Origin: Pratylenchus scribneri
Lineage: Eukaryota; Nematoda; Chromadorea; Rhabditida; Pratylenchidae
Length of the DNA: 64,000 nt
Reading direction: 5' to 3'
Assembly: GCA_030063045.1 (NCBI GenBank)
Contig: JAQSEB010000089.1
Coordinates: 62,001 to 126,000 of the forward strand
The notes below the pieces were generated by a model that was not told the origin of the DNA, did not search any database, and was given only the letters and a program-made list of their open reading frames with translations. The translations under genes and the position numbers were made by a program. Shown piece after piece: positions 15,069-28,600 of the stretch (the first letter of the stretch is position 1; every line of letters begins with the position of its first letter).

Positions 15069-18000
15069 TGAAAAAAGATTTTTAGAAAATAATCAATTTT
15101 GTTAATAATTAATAATATTTCTTAATTAATTTTAATCTTTTTAGATTTTTAATAATCATTATATCAAATCTTTTTTTTTGGTATTTTGATCGAAGAATAA
15201 ATAGTTATGTATCGATAATTACTATTTACCAATTATTAATATTATAAATGTTATCGGCTCACTTTATTGGATTGTTATTATTATGTTTAGATGTGTAAAT
15301 CTGAGTGTTTATTTGTTATGCAATGTCTCAAATTGGAAATCGCAATAGGTAATACGCTGCACAAGAATATCTTGCCATTTTCTTCGAGAGAAAAAATAAA
15401 TCCGAAATTTTAACAATGATTCTTGAAGAATTATTCTCATTATTATCTCATGGATAAATTTAAAATTTTATTATTTATTTTATGATATCGGTAAGCAAAA
15501 AAGGCAGGCAATTGGCAAAAGAAAATCAATAAAATATAATTCCCTCTTGCCTGCTTGCCTCTTCCAATTTCCTCCTCCTTCCTCCCACTGGCTGTTGTGC
15601 TGCTTGCGGCTCTGCCTCTGCGCTCTGCCTAAATTTTATTTTCTTTTTTTTTATGCATTTTTGAAATTTTTAAAAATTTATTGAAAGACGAGAAAGGACG
15701 AGAACGGGACGAGAGGACGGACGAGCGAAAATGAAAAAATAAAGGACGGACGAGAGACATTGAAAAAAATAAGGACGGACGAGTGGACGGACGAGACACG
15801 TTGAAAAAAAATAAGGATGGACGAGAGGACGGACGAGCGAAAATTAAAAAATAGGGGACGGACGATAGGACGGACGTCTCAAATTTTGTGCAACATATAT
15901 ACAACCTCTTTCCAAACATCGACCCGCAATAGCTAAATTTAACTAAATCAATATAAATTATTATAATATAAACTCTCGCTGGCTCTATTTGTTATATGCA
16001 ATGAAATAATTATGGATTAATTTTAAATTTTTTCTTTGGAATTTTCATTTAAAAAAAAATTGATAATATTTTATTTTAAAAATAATAGTTTTTTAATAGA
16101 TATCATATCAATATTTATATTTATACCAATGAATATATAAAATTTTCATATGCAATTTTATTTATTATGATTTGATTATTAATATCTAAAAATTTCCATT
16201 TTTATATTTACAAATAAATTTCAAAATATTTTGAAAATGATCTTAATCAATTAAATGATACCGTACATTTAATTTTATCTAAATTTCGTTAAATAATAAT
16301 ATCATATATCAAATGTATCTTTAAAATTTAAATGCGATAGAAGGATCTTTAAATTATTTAATTGAAAATTATCTTAAAAAAATATATTATGTGCCGTTCA
16401 TCATGACCAGCGAATAGAAGATTTCCTCTACATTTTCATGACATTTTTTAAACAAATTAATTTAAATTATATTACTTTTAAAAATTATTATTATTTTTTA
16501 ATTATTTCACAAACTTCATTTCGAAATATTAAATTAGTATGAAAATACTGAGTTATCTCTTCAGTATATTATAGCACTTTTATGATATGACGAATAAATT
16601 ATAATTTTTCAATTTTTGATGCAATAATGTTGATAATTTGTCCAAATGGACATTTGAATTCATTGCTTCTATGTATATTTTTACAGCATATATTTATCAA
16701 AATTTATAATAGATTAAATTATCTTAATAATTATTATAATTATTTTAAAATAATTTTGATCATATGATAAAATTAATTTTTTTTCAATGATTCCAAGTTT
16801 TTTTCCTCTAAGGGTATATTATTTTAGGCTTTTATTTTAAATTAGTAGTCCATTTATAATTTTTTATGAAAATTTTGAAATTTCTTTATATTTAAATTAT
16901 AATTTTATTTAATTTCATTTGCGCAAAAATTTATTTATTTTTTTAAATTAATTTATTTCTCAATTTATTTAAGAATTTAAAATTTTTTTAATTATTTTTT
17001 TTGAATTTTTTTTGTCATTAATTTATAATAAAAGTTTTAGATTTTATTTAATTTCTTCTATTTAGTCCCATTATTTATTTTATAATTTTTCTTAAAATAA
17101 CTCATATTATTTAATATTATTTTATTTTATTTCCCGACTATAATTTAGAATGTGCATAAAATGATTTCATTAAAGTTGATTGCTTTTAAAGTAATACATT
17201 TTTCTAGGATTTAATAAATTTCAAATTTTATTTACTATTTTTCATCTAATTATTATATTTTCTCTTCATATTAATATGATAAAATATTCATTTTAAATAT
17301 TTTTGTCAATTGTTACTATATTTTATATATTAAAAATATTTGATTATAAATTTTATTCCTAATTTATTATATTTTATTAATTCTTAATTAGCATTAATTA
17401 AAAAATTATGATTTAATTTTTAAAAGCATTCCTTTTAAGCAGGCCAGTAAAATAAATCTGTGGTGTAAATGCTCAATTGCCTGTTCGGGTCGAGAACCAA
17501 CACCGTTTGCGAGCAAATGTTGGTTAATAGGCGACCGAAATATGGACTTTAGGCGTGACATTTTTTTTCCATTAAATTTCTTTATCCGTATTTTTCCTTT
17601 AGATCTTAGCTTTTAGAATTTTAAATATAATATTTTAAATTGAGTTTGTGAATTTTTTTTAATTTGCCATAATTAAATTAAAATTTTTCAATAAAATAGC
17701 GAGAATTAAACAAACTTTATATTCCCATTAAACTTGAAAGAATTAATATTACATCAATAAAATTATTCAACGGATTTTTTTAAATAATTTCAGTTTGAAT
17801 TTTTTTCTAGATATATTCTATTTAATATATATTTTAACATACTAATTTTAAAAATATCAATGATAATTTTTTATTCCCTAACTAATCACTCTAATCCATA
17901 TTCATTCGACTAGAGGAAAAAATTGGAATTTTTATTTAAAAAATAATTTTGGAAAATATGCATAATATAATTTGTTCATGTTCAAGATCTTATGGCATCC

Positions 18001-21000
18001 TACATTTAATTGGATCTCGTATTATTGAAATTTGCAAAATAATAATTTTATTTGCAATCATTATTTTATTGATTATATATAGTCATTGCCATTGCTTGAT
18101 TGATGGTCTATTTACATTTCATTTTGAAATTATTCCAGAATTTTAAAAAAAATTTCAAATATCAAATTAATTGTATTTCATTTGAATATATATATTTTTA
18201 ACAAAATATCTCTAAATTTTTAATAATTTTATTACTTATCAAAAGCTTGCACACATCATCACCGAATTTATGAGATAATTTTTTTAATATTCTAATTAAT
18301 TTTTCTTATTTTAAATATTTCATATGTTCAGATTTTATTATTATATAAGATAATTAAATTATAAATATATTGATAGTCAAATTTTCTTTTTCATTTATAT
18401 TATAATTTATTCAATAGAAATTTTATCATAATTTAGAAAATTTTAACCAAATTTTTCATATTGATATAATTCCTAATAATTAATTAATAATATTAAATAA
18501 ATTAAAAGTTTTCATTATAAATAATATCCAGAAACAAAATCAAACACCCACTTAATGAGTATTTGATTGTAATGATGTCTTCTTTCACAATATTGAAGGG
18601 CACTTTTCAAATTTTTTCTTGTTAAAATTTTATTTTCTCTTTTTTAATTGCCCTTGTAAATAATGCTATTTTCTCTGAAAATACAAAGATTTCATATGTC
18701 TCATGACTAATATTTAAATTATAAAAATTTTGTTCTCATATAATTTATTCTAATTAGGAGAAGACGATTATTAAAATTCTCACATATTTATGCGTTTTGT
18801 AGAGTTAGCAAAAATTAATGCGATCTTTGCTCATATAATTAATCTCATTAAATTAGATCATTTTAATAAATAAAAAATTTAAAATAATCAGAAATTTTTA
18901 TTCGCTTTATCTAAAATTATTTATTTGTAAAAATATTTAAAAAAAATATTATATATAATCCTTTTTGTTTTAATAGTTCCAAAGATATTAAATTCTCTTT
19001 CTGCATCAGCGCATTTTAATAAAATATAACTTATATTGCCTCGATTTATCCTTTATAAATTTATTCTCTTCACAAGGCAAAAATGATTGCTTAGATTATT
19101 TTACTCTTACTCAAATTGTCCCAATTTTGCAGGCCTTTTTATGGTTTTTGTTAATGTTGATATTATTTTTTAAATTTTAAACGAAATATTCAATTTAAAT
19201 TTTAAAAAAATAAATTGAAAATGTAAGTTTGTACAATTTAGAGTAAATTTGCACCATATTTTGCACTGTCAGATATAAATGTGTTATATAAATAATTTTT
19301 TAATCAATAATTTTAGACACCAGCAAATAGGACAAAATTCTTCTTTATTATTTTCCCTCATTATCTCTTTATTGATAATACACTACTAAATTTTTTTTAT
19401 TTAATAAAATTATAACGTTATATCCTTTAATTCGATATTTCCATTTAATTTTCATTTTCGAATTTTTTATACAATGAAATAGTTACTTTATTAATTAGTC
19501 CTTTATTATTCACTATTTCATAAACTCTTAATCTTATCAAATTTATTTGTTTAAAATAAATTTATCTTATTAATATTTAATTAATCAACTTTTTTAAAAA
19601 AACTTATTTATATAATTTATTTAAAATTAATATTAATAAATAATTAAAATTAATAATAAAATATTTTATTTAAATTTTTTTAATTTTATTATTGACTTTT
19701 TTTTATCTCTATAACAATTTTTTGAATAATAATTTAAAGCTGTGAATAATTCACCATTATTACATTAATGACTTGTTTTCTTCTAATATAGCAATATTTT
19801 CAGATTATTTATAAACCTTTTGAAAGAAACTTACAACATTTTTTTAGGCTATTATTAATATTTTTTTCAATTTTAATTCCACAGCTTGAATGAAATATTT
19901 AAATATAATAAATTTTTTATTTGAAAATTAAAATTAAGATATTAATTTATTATAAATTATAAAAAATCATCGATTTTCATTTCCACAGATAATGTATTTT
20001 TTATAGTGATTACAATGATATAATCAGCATTTTTTCCTTTAATGGTTAATGCAAACAAATATCATTAAGATTCAATTATTTTAATCTTCAAATATAAAAG
20101 AATATTTTATATAATATCAAATTTCTTTTTAATTACTTCATTTTAATAAATTTTTTTTATCAATCGTCAAAAAAAATTAATGTTAAAATAATCCAAATAT
20201 AATAAAGAAATATGAAAAACAAAAGTGTATTATAAATAGTCTCATTTGAAATTTATTTTTAAGAAAGGGGCTATTATGCCGGAAATTTATTATTATGTTG
20301 TAATTTAAAAATAAATTTAATTAAAAATATTAGTTTGGATAAAAAAAATCATAGGGAAATGTCTTCCAGGATTTTTTTATTATTAAGCAAATAAACTCAA
20401 GGATTTTGTTCACTATAAAAGGACTTAAACCTACATTTCAAAACACGGACTTTCGACAGATGAATTTAATTTTAGAATTTGTTGATAAAAATTATTAAAA
20501 AATTTAATTAAATAATTAAAAAATCAGTAGTTTATTATTATATAATTTTTATATTGATTTTATTGTCATTATCTAATATTTTTGCTTTTAATTATAAGTA
20601 TTATTAAATAAAATTTTGAAAATAATTTTTATCTTTATATGTTAAATATATTTTATTTAAAATTAGACTGACATTTATTCATCCATGGAATATATAAAAC
20701 AATTAAATTTAATTTCTTCTGATCGAAAAATATATCAATATATTTTGTTATCGAAATTTTGCCTGTTTTTTCTAAACTATCAATTTTACATTAAATATAT
20801 TTAATTAATTACATCTTTCTTATCCAAAATTCTTATTTTCAAATTTTATTTTATTAAATTATATTTCAATATTTTATGAACGAAATATTTTTAAAATAAA
20901 TTTTTAACTACTCTATAATTATTTGAAGTTTTTTCAATATAATAATTACTTGTTTGCGATTTGCTAGAATTCAAATAAATTTTAATTTTTATTATTTGAT

Positions 21001-24000
21001 AAATAAATTTGATTTATATTTTTTAAAATTCATCATTAAAAATCATCGCTAATTTGTGACCAATAAACCAAAAAATTTTTTATTTTCATACTCTATTATT
21101 CGATTTAATTATAAATTGCCAGATGAAGTAATGCTTACAAGTTTTAATCAATGATAATCAATATATTTCTTACATTTACTAAATATTAGTTAATAAATAA
21201 AATTTAAATTTTTAAATTTTATAGTTTTTGTCATTCCAGACGAAATATTTTTGAGATTAATTTTATATTTGGTATTTTAATGCACATTTCCTATTTAAAA
21301 TCATAAATATTTTCTTTATTTTCATTCAGTCCAAAATCATTGAGATATTTTGTCTTTTTAATTTATTAGTCATCTTAGTTCCATTTAAACTTTTTATTCC
21401 ATTACATAAATATTTTAATATCTGATGTCTGAATATTGTTATTTTACTAATTGCAATGCGATGGGAAAATATATTTTTGAAATATGTAATTTATATATTT
21501 TAAAATTTTATATTTTGGATCTCAAATGCTTGATTTTAATGCATTAAAACTAGATGTCGGTAATTAAATTAGGTTTTTTCACCAATAATTCAATCCGAAA
21601 AACTTTCATAACAAATATTTTCATCTTTAATTAGTTCGCTTTATCTCTTCAGATATAAAATATTATTACTTATATTGAATCTGTCGGAGGCTGCACTTCT
21701 CTATCCTTTTCGAATTTCCTTGTAGTTTTGCATAAATTCATCAGCCATCAAAGAGGCAAAATATTTAATCTTTTAAAATTATTTATTTTGAATTTTATTA
21801 TAATCAGAAGAAGATTTTTTTTTTTTTCCTTGATGAAATTATTTTTTATATTTGTATTTTTCTATTATTTTATTCGATTTTAATTATAATTTGTTAATTT
21901 AATTTGAGTTTCAAATCCACAATCCAAAAATTTTTATTATAAAAGATTAAATAATACATGACATTTTTAAAATTTATTAGTTCTTCATGTGATTTGGTTT
22001 AATAATTAAATATATTTGTATTAAACTACTAATTTCGGATTTTAAAATTTTATTTTAAGGCTCAAATAATTGACCGAATTTTCGACAGATATATCGTTCA
22101 GGTGAAATTTTTACGAATTTCGTTTCGTTATTTTGATAACAAATCATAGAATTGAGCAGCAAAGGCTCAATAAATTTAAAAGAGTAATAGTTTCATCCAT
22201 ATCCTTTATCTTTTTAATAATAGATAATTTTACTATATTCTTTTATATAATTTATCGATAATTAAATAAATATATTTGTAATTTTTTACACTAACATCTT
22301 ACTTGAATTATTCGCAACGATTTGTTTTTTCTCGAATTTCTTTAATTATATTTTTTCATAATATACCATTTTTGAATTTTTTAAAAATTTATTTTTACAT
22401 AGTTTTATTTTTATTAAATTTTTTTAAGTTTACAATGGATGCGTCAGCATTCTAGTGTTTTTTACAAATGAATTTGCGTTGTTTATTCTTTTTAATAATA
22501 CTTGATTCTGTTCTATGTTAATTTCTTCCATAGATTTATTTAGATTCTGTATAGATTATAAAATTTCTTATATTTTTAGAATAATTATTTCTTTTTTTTA
22601 TTACAAATTGTAATAAAATATGCATCTTTTGCAAAATCTTATGAAATGTTATGCAATAACTATTTTTATTCAAATTTAAATTTTGCTATCGTGTGTGAAA
22701 TTACGGTTAAATAGATGTTTCAATACTGTAGATATGATAAATTTTATGTTATTTTGGCATAATTATAATAAAAGACATTCATTATTATTACCAAATATAT
22801 CATATAGAAACATATTATTTAATTTTTTGAAATTCATTCATATCATTTATTTATTTTTTATTATTTTAGATGATTAATATTTTCGTAATCGATTTTTGAT
22901 GATTTTATTTATATTAATTTGTTTTTATCAAAAATTGTTTCATTTTTAAATTTTATTTTTATTAAAGCTAATAAAAATTCTTGATTTATTTTCGCATGAT
23001 TATTTCATTCAAATCAACTTTTCAATTACAGACACCACAAATTTTTCAACATTCAAAAAATAATAATCCAATATAATTTCATTTATTTCCTCGTCCATCT
23101 TCTCCAATTTTAATTTTTCATTTTGCTTAAACTATTAATTTTTATTATTTTAAATTCAGTTAAACCGTTTTTTGAGTTTCAAAAGGAAATTCTGCTTAAT
23201 ATACTACGATATATTAATATTGTTTTATAATAAAGATAATTCTCATTTTCTTTCTAATCGATTGAGATTTATAAAATTTTTTAATTTGAATTTAAAACAT
23301 TTTATTAATATTTTTTATTTAATTTTTCTTTTTAATTTTTTTTCTTTCACATTCATTTTATTATATTTTTCAATCATTTAATTTGTTCAATCTCAATTAA
23401 TTTTTACATTGAATTATAATTTAAATATATATTTTAAACCTGATTACCGTTTTATTATTATTTTAACCGTCAAATTATTTATTGTTTTAAGTAGTTTGAT
23501 GAATTCATTGATCGTTTTCTATTCATCATCTTCAAATGTGAAAATAAAATCATTTTTCGATCATATTGCTCTTCCATCAATCAGGATTTCGAAAGCTTCT
23601 ATTATTTTTCCTTTAAATTGTCAAATATATAATGAAATTTTATCATAATTGTTGAATTGATTTTATTAGCCTTTTAGATAAATATTATAATTTTTCTCAT
23701 TAAGCTAAAACTATTTTATTTTTAAATTATTTTAATAAAAAAAATCATTGATTTTAAAAATTCTATAAATTATTCATATTTCTCTATTTAATTAAAATAA
23801 TTTAAATTTTTTCATGTTTCCTTTTAATCATGTTTGAATTTATAATGAAATGATTTCATATTAATTGGATCGTATTAAATTATCATCATCTCTTTTATAT
23901 GCAAAATAATTTAACATATATTAAAAATTAAGTCAAGCAAAATTTTATGAAATTAATTTCTCTTAAATATGTTTACTTTGATTAATAAACAATTTATTTT

Positions 24001-25400
24001 TTTAAATTATTTTAAATTTAAATTCAAATATAAAAAACTTAAAAATTTTATTTTTTTTGAATTTATTTAATGTAATTAAATTTGATTATTTCATATCAAA
24101 ATTTTATTTCTGTTATTTTAGATCTGCAGTTACCACAAATTCATGACCTCTTATTTATTGCTCATCATAATTGCAGGACAATATATGAATGAAAGAATTA
24201 GTGTAATTAAGTTTCTCTATGCGAAAATTTAATGATGCTCTGATATAATTAAGAATAAATAAATTTTTTTTATCATTAATATTAAAATTTAAAATCATAT
24301 GGTCTCAGGTAATTTAACAATTATATATTTTTTTATGAATTTTATTAGAATTTTTTGTATTATTTTACGATTTTTTGTTTCCTAATTTTATGGAAAACCA
24401 AATTTATGAGCTCATCCCTCAAATTGTTTTTATTGAATAAAAAATTTAACTTAATTAATATTTTTACGATATTTATTTAAGAATTAATATATTTTATGAA
24501 CTTCAATTGTGAAAAATGTTTTAAAAGGACAAAATGTTAAAACTGAATAATTTTTTTAAAAATAAATGTAAAATAATTTTTAATTTTAAATATAAAAATT
24601 TTCCTCCCTAAATTTTCTCACCAGTTTTTCCAATTTGATTGATGGCAATTTCCGCTAAATGAAAAATTTATCCTCTAAATTAAAATTAATTTTTTTATTT
24701 CTAAAATTTCAAATGGTATTGCGTCTTTTAGTACGAAAAATTATACATTATTAATGCATATCATAAAATTTATATTTTTATTTTTACTTTTTCATTTTAT
24801 CTCAGAAAATATATTAAAATATAATTATTTTAATAATTAATTTTCCTTCTTATAAAATACTATTCCTTGTCTGCATTTAGTGTTTGATATAATAATTTTA
24901 ATTGTATTACTTTTGTTATTTTTATTATATTTTCATCCATAAGATTTTATTTATATTTTAATTATTTTTATTTAAATAAATATTTTAATAAATTTAATTT
25001 AATCCGTCGAATAATTCATCAGGCAACGTCATTATCCATATTATATTTGTATATTCGATAATTAGAATAAAAATAATAATAATTTTAAAATAGGATATCG
25101 AATAATTCTTTATAAAATATAAATTAATAGAAATCAATTTCAGCGGCTTGTGTGAGAGTCAGCCATCTGACACTGCCCCGAGCGAGACCAATTTTATATT
25201 TCTTCTTTACATCTATAAATCTTTTTATCTATATAATATATATGATTATTTTATAATTTCTTATATATTCAAATAATTTTAACTAAATTTATTGTATAAA
25301 TCAATAGTTTCAATAAGAATATAATGCCATTAAAATATATTTGATAATTATAATAATTATTAAATGGAATTTTTAATGCTTAATAAATTTTATCCAATTA
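15069..25400. other. A/T-rich gene-poor region with one repeat relic
   Basis: Mostly low-complexity A/T sequence. The exceptions are the G/C-richer repeat relic at 15494-15896 (separate entry) and an island at about 17435-17560. That island has a Cys-rich open frame reading WCKCSIAC and then SKCW, preceded by an acceptor-like TTTTAAG, but I cannot assign it to a family. Open frames at 17949, 22683, 23172 and 23409 are hydrophobic A/T-composition frames without coding character. A short G/C-richer patch sits at 25140-25190. Confidence 0.6.
15494..15896. mobile_element. Truncated copy of the GGACGGACGAG hAT-like element
   Basis: This copy shares its interior with the complete nested element at 53990-54446, in the opposite orientation. 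Shared parts are GGCAAAAGAAAATCAATAA, the TTTTATGCATTTTTGAAATTTTTAAAAATTTATTGAAAGACG stretch (about 15649-15689), and tandem GGACGGACGAG units to 15876. It ends at GACGTCTCAAATTTTGTGCAAC. The outer CAGG/CAGT tip seen in the complete copy is missing, as is the other terminus. The multiple GGACGGACGAG units form a degenerate tandem array. A 96-codon open frame across it on the minus strand is only a translation of the repeat. Confidence 0.75.
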
Positions 25401-25407
25401 AGATTGG

Positions 25408-25638
25408 TTAATTGCTAACAAATTCCGTTATCACCAAACGGCCAGATTCTCGGATATCAACGACCATCCATTCAATGACCATTTCGGAGAAATAACCGAG
25501 GAGAAAAATTCTGGTTTCACCAGAATTGAATAAATGATTTTGCGGTTTTGATGGGGAATCAACTTTTGCCAACACTGGCACACGACCTGGATTTGGTCTG
25601 GGTCCGCTCACTTGGAGCCAATGGAGGAAAGAGCATAT
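25408..25638 (-). pseudogene. Orphan exon-like fragment, unrecognised
   Basis: A minus-strand frame of about 75 codons, open from an upstream TAG to TAA at 25408, sits in a patch much richer in G/C than its surroundings and uses balanced codons unlike the A/T noise frames. The peptide contains GPRPNPGRVPVLAKVD, then SGETRIFLLGYFSEM, then VVDIRESGRLVITEF. This looks like genuine protein sequence, but I do not recognise the family. The apparent initiator is a GTG within AAGTGAGC, which also looks like a splice donor, so no true start is visible. No neighbouring exons were found. It could be a relic of a gene or mobile element, or an isolated exon with distant partners. Confidence 0.35.
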
Positions 25639-25639
25639 C

Positions 25640-28600
25640 TATAAACTAATGGCCATCGTGATCATGCTCGCTTTAATTCACCCCTATCAATTCTTTTAAA
25701 TACAAAATATCTTATTAAAATTCACCATCATAGAGCTTTTCTTCGGGAAAAAACATCCAATTAATAGTTTAACTGAGCGAATTGAACACATTCTTTGCTT
25801 TATCGTACTCACCCGTTTTAAACAATCGATCATCCTGTAAAAGTCAATATAAAAAAGTCTATTTCGGACAATATAACTTGAATATATAAACGTTTAATTT
25901 ATATATAAATATTTATTTTCAGATTTTAATAAAATCTAATTTTAAAATTATAAAATTTATCTATTTATCTCACTCATTTATATATTTTTTAATTTCATTT
26001 AAAAAATAATTACCTTATTCTCCTTTTTTAAAGGAAAATTTATTGGTATTTTATTTATCGATTAAGGTCAAATTTTTCATACTTCGTTTCTTTTATGTTT
26101 TATAATAAAATCAAAAAAATAATAATTGAAGTAACGGTATTCAATTTTTATATTTCAATTTTAAAATAATATTATTTATTACGCTATTGATGTTTAATTC
26201 AACAATGAGCACATACGCAGTCATTGTTTTTTTTATTGAAAAAAAAATATTTAAATATCTCAAGTGATCAGGCATTAAAATATTTATATATTTTCTTGAT
26301 ATTGTTAAATTCTCTATGACAATGCTGAATTTTACTTACGTTAATTAATTTCATAATTAATAAATAATTAATTAAAATTTATATTATATAATATCATTCG
26401 GGGGAAAGATTTTGGGAGGCAAAATCCTTATAATTATAATTTATTATATAGAATTGGATTTTATTATATTTTATAATATTAATAAATTAACTTAAAATTC
26501 TCTTATAATGTTATAAATTTAATCAGGATTTTATTATTTTTTAATAACTTATTTTCAAAATGTAGCTTTCATTATGAATCAATATTACTTTTCTATTCAA
26601 ACTGGAATTTTATTTTTTTAAAAAAGATTATAATTATACTTCCAATACAAAAAATAAATAATTTTACCTTATTTTATACTTATAGATCCTTTTAAGAAAA
26701 GCATTTTTGTATTAATATATTATTATAATCTTCAATTTTTATCTAAAATTTAAATAACTTTGTATTGTTATCTTAGGTTGGAAATCCATTAAATTTAATA
26801 AATTTTCAATTTAATAAATAATTTAAGTGTTTTTTCTGATAAAATATATTTGTTTATTTGAATTTTTCTTATTCATTTATTTAATAATTGTACAATTATA
26901 TATTATATAATCTAAAATTTAAAATTTTTAGCTAATTTTATTATATTTATTTATGATTTTTAGGGATGGAAGAATTATGCTTTTTATGATTTTAAATCTA
27001 AAATATTTATTAAAATTTTTATATACTTAAACATTAAGAATTCTTTTGTTAAATGAAATTTTATTTTTAAAAAATGCTTAAATTATATATATTCTCATAT
27101 ATATTTTATTTTGCTATCGCTAAATAATAATTCCAATAAACATGGGCGAAGTAATATTCAAAAATCAAATAATCTTATCTTATTTCAATATAATAATATT
27201 ATTTCTTCTTTCGTAATTGATTTTTGTTCTTAATTTTATTCTCCTCAATAAGGAGAGGCTACCCAATAAAATTAATAGACTGATTGAAAAATTATAAGAT
27301 AATTTTCACTAATTTAGTATATATTAAAATTATTTATCTTTAGAATATTTATATTCAAATAACAATTCTATAATTAACAGGCTTTTTTATCTTTATTTTT
27401 TAAATATTTCAATAACCCAATACTTCCAACAAGTTTTTTTTTATAATTAAATTAATACCTTCATGAAATAAAAATTATATTAATTTATTTTACAATATTT
27501 GGAATATTCAATTACTTTTCTAAGCAAGTTTCAATTAAATAGGTAGTAATAAGGAAGGCGAGTAACTTAATGTTCGTAGTCCAGAATTCAGAGGCATAAT
27601 TTTTTGCTCCGCCAGAAAACCATCATCGAACTAAATTTTTTTTCAAATATTTTTATCGATAATTCTTTTTTTTAAAAATAATTTTTAGTGATAATTTTAT
27701 ATTTAATTCATTTTTATTTTGTTATACTTTTACAATTTTCTTCATTATAAATAAGTTACTATGAATTTATTTATAGATATATTAATTTTTCGCATATTCT
27801 AGTTATGTCCCAAAAGATTTCATTAGTTAATTTATTTTCCTAAATCAAAAATTTTAAGCTTTATTTTTATTTAATTAAAAAAATTAAAAACTAATTTGAT
27901 TCGAGCTTATAAGAAGTGAATTTTTTAATTCAAAATTAGCTTAAATACATCATAGCAATAAATTTTCTTTGTAATATAAGACAAAAAATAATCATTATTT
28001 TTAATTCTTAATGATAATTTAAAAAATCTATACTTCCGAATTTTCGTTGAATCTCTTTTCCGCAGATAATTCTAATATATTAAAGGATTAATATACTTGA
28101 TTTTATATCATATTTATTAATTTAATTAGGTATCAGTCATTGTAATAATCTTTTTTATTTTCTATTTTTTAGATTTAATAAAACATTGATTTTCTTTTTT
28201 TTAACTTCAAATTCCAATATTAGTATTAAAATTTTCAATAAAAATTATATTAATATTTCATCTAGAAAATTATTTTTTTATCATTTTATATAAACAAATG
28301 AAAATAATTTATCCTTTTTCGAAAGCTTTTTTTTACTATCAAATATTTCCACCTACAATTAGCATTTGTTTAAAAAATTGCATACTTTTATTTTTATTAT
28401 ATATTATAAATTAATAATTTTTATTTTTTTTATTATTTATATAAATTATAAAAAAATTTTTATATTTTAATATTAATTTATTGCATTTTATTTTTTAATT
28501 ATGTTTAATAAATAAATAAATATGATTTTTATTATATTCATCAAATTTTTTTAAAAATATTAGTGAAATAATTGTTAATTATATTCATTTGATAATTCTA

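Noticed and set aside
15629..15919. 96-codon minus-strand frame rich in SSVLSSRPSTRPSLFF
   Set aside because: It is a translation of GGACGGACGAG repeat units of the hAT-like element, not a gene.
22683..23648. Several hydrophobic frames of 64-79 codons (22683, 23172, 23409) suggesting membrane proteins
   Set aside because: Composition matches A/T-rich noise (F, I, L, N, Y), there is no receptor motif, and phases and splice sites do not join them convincingly.
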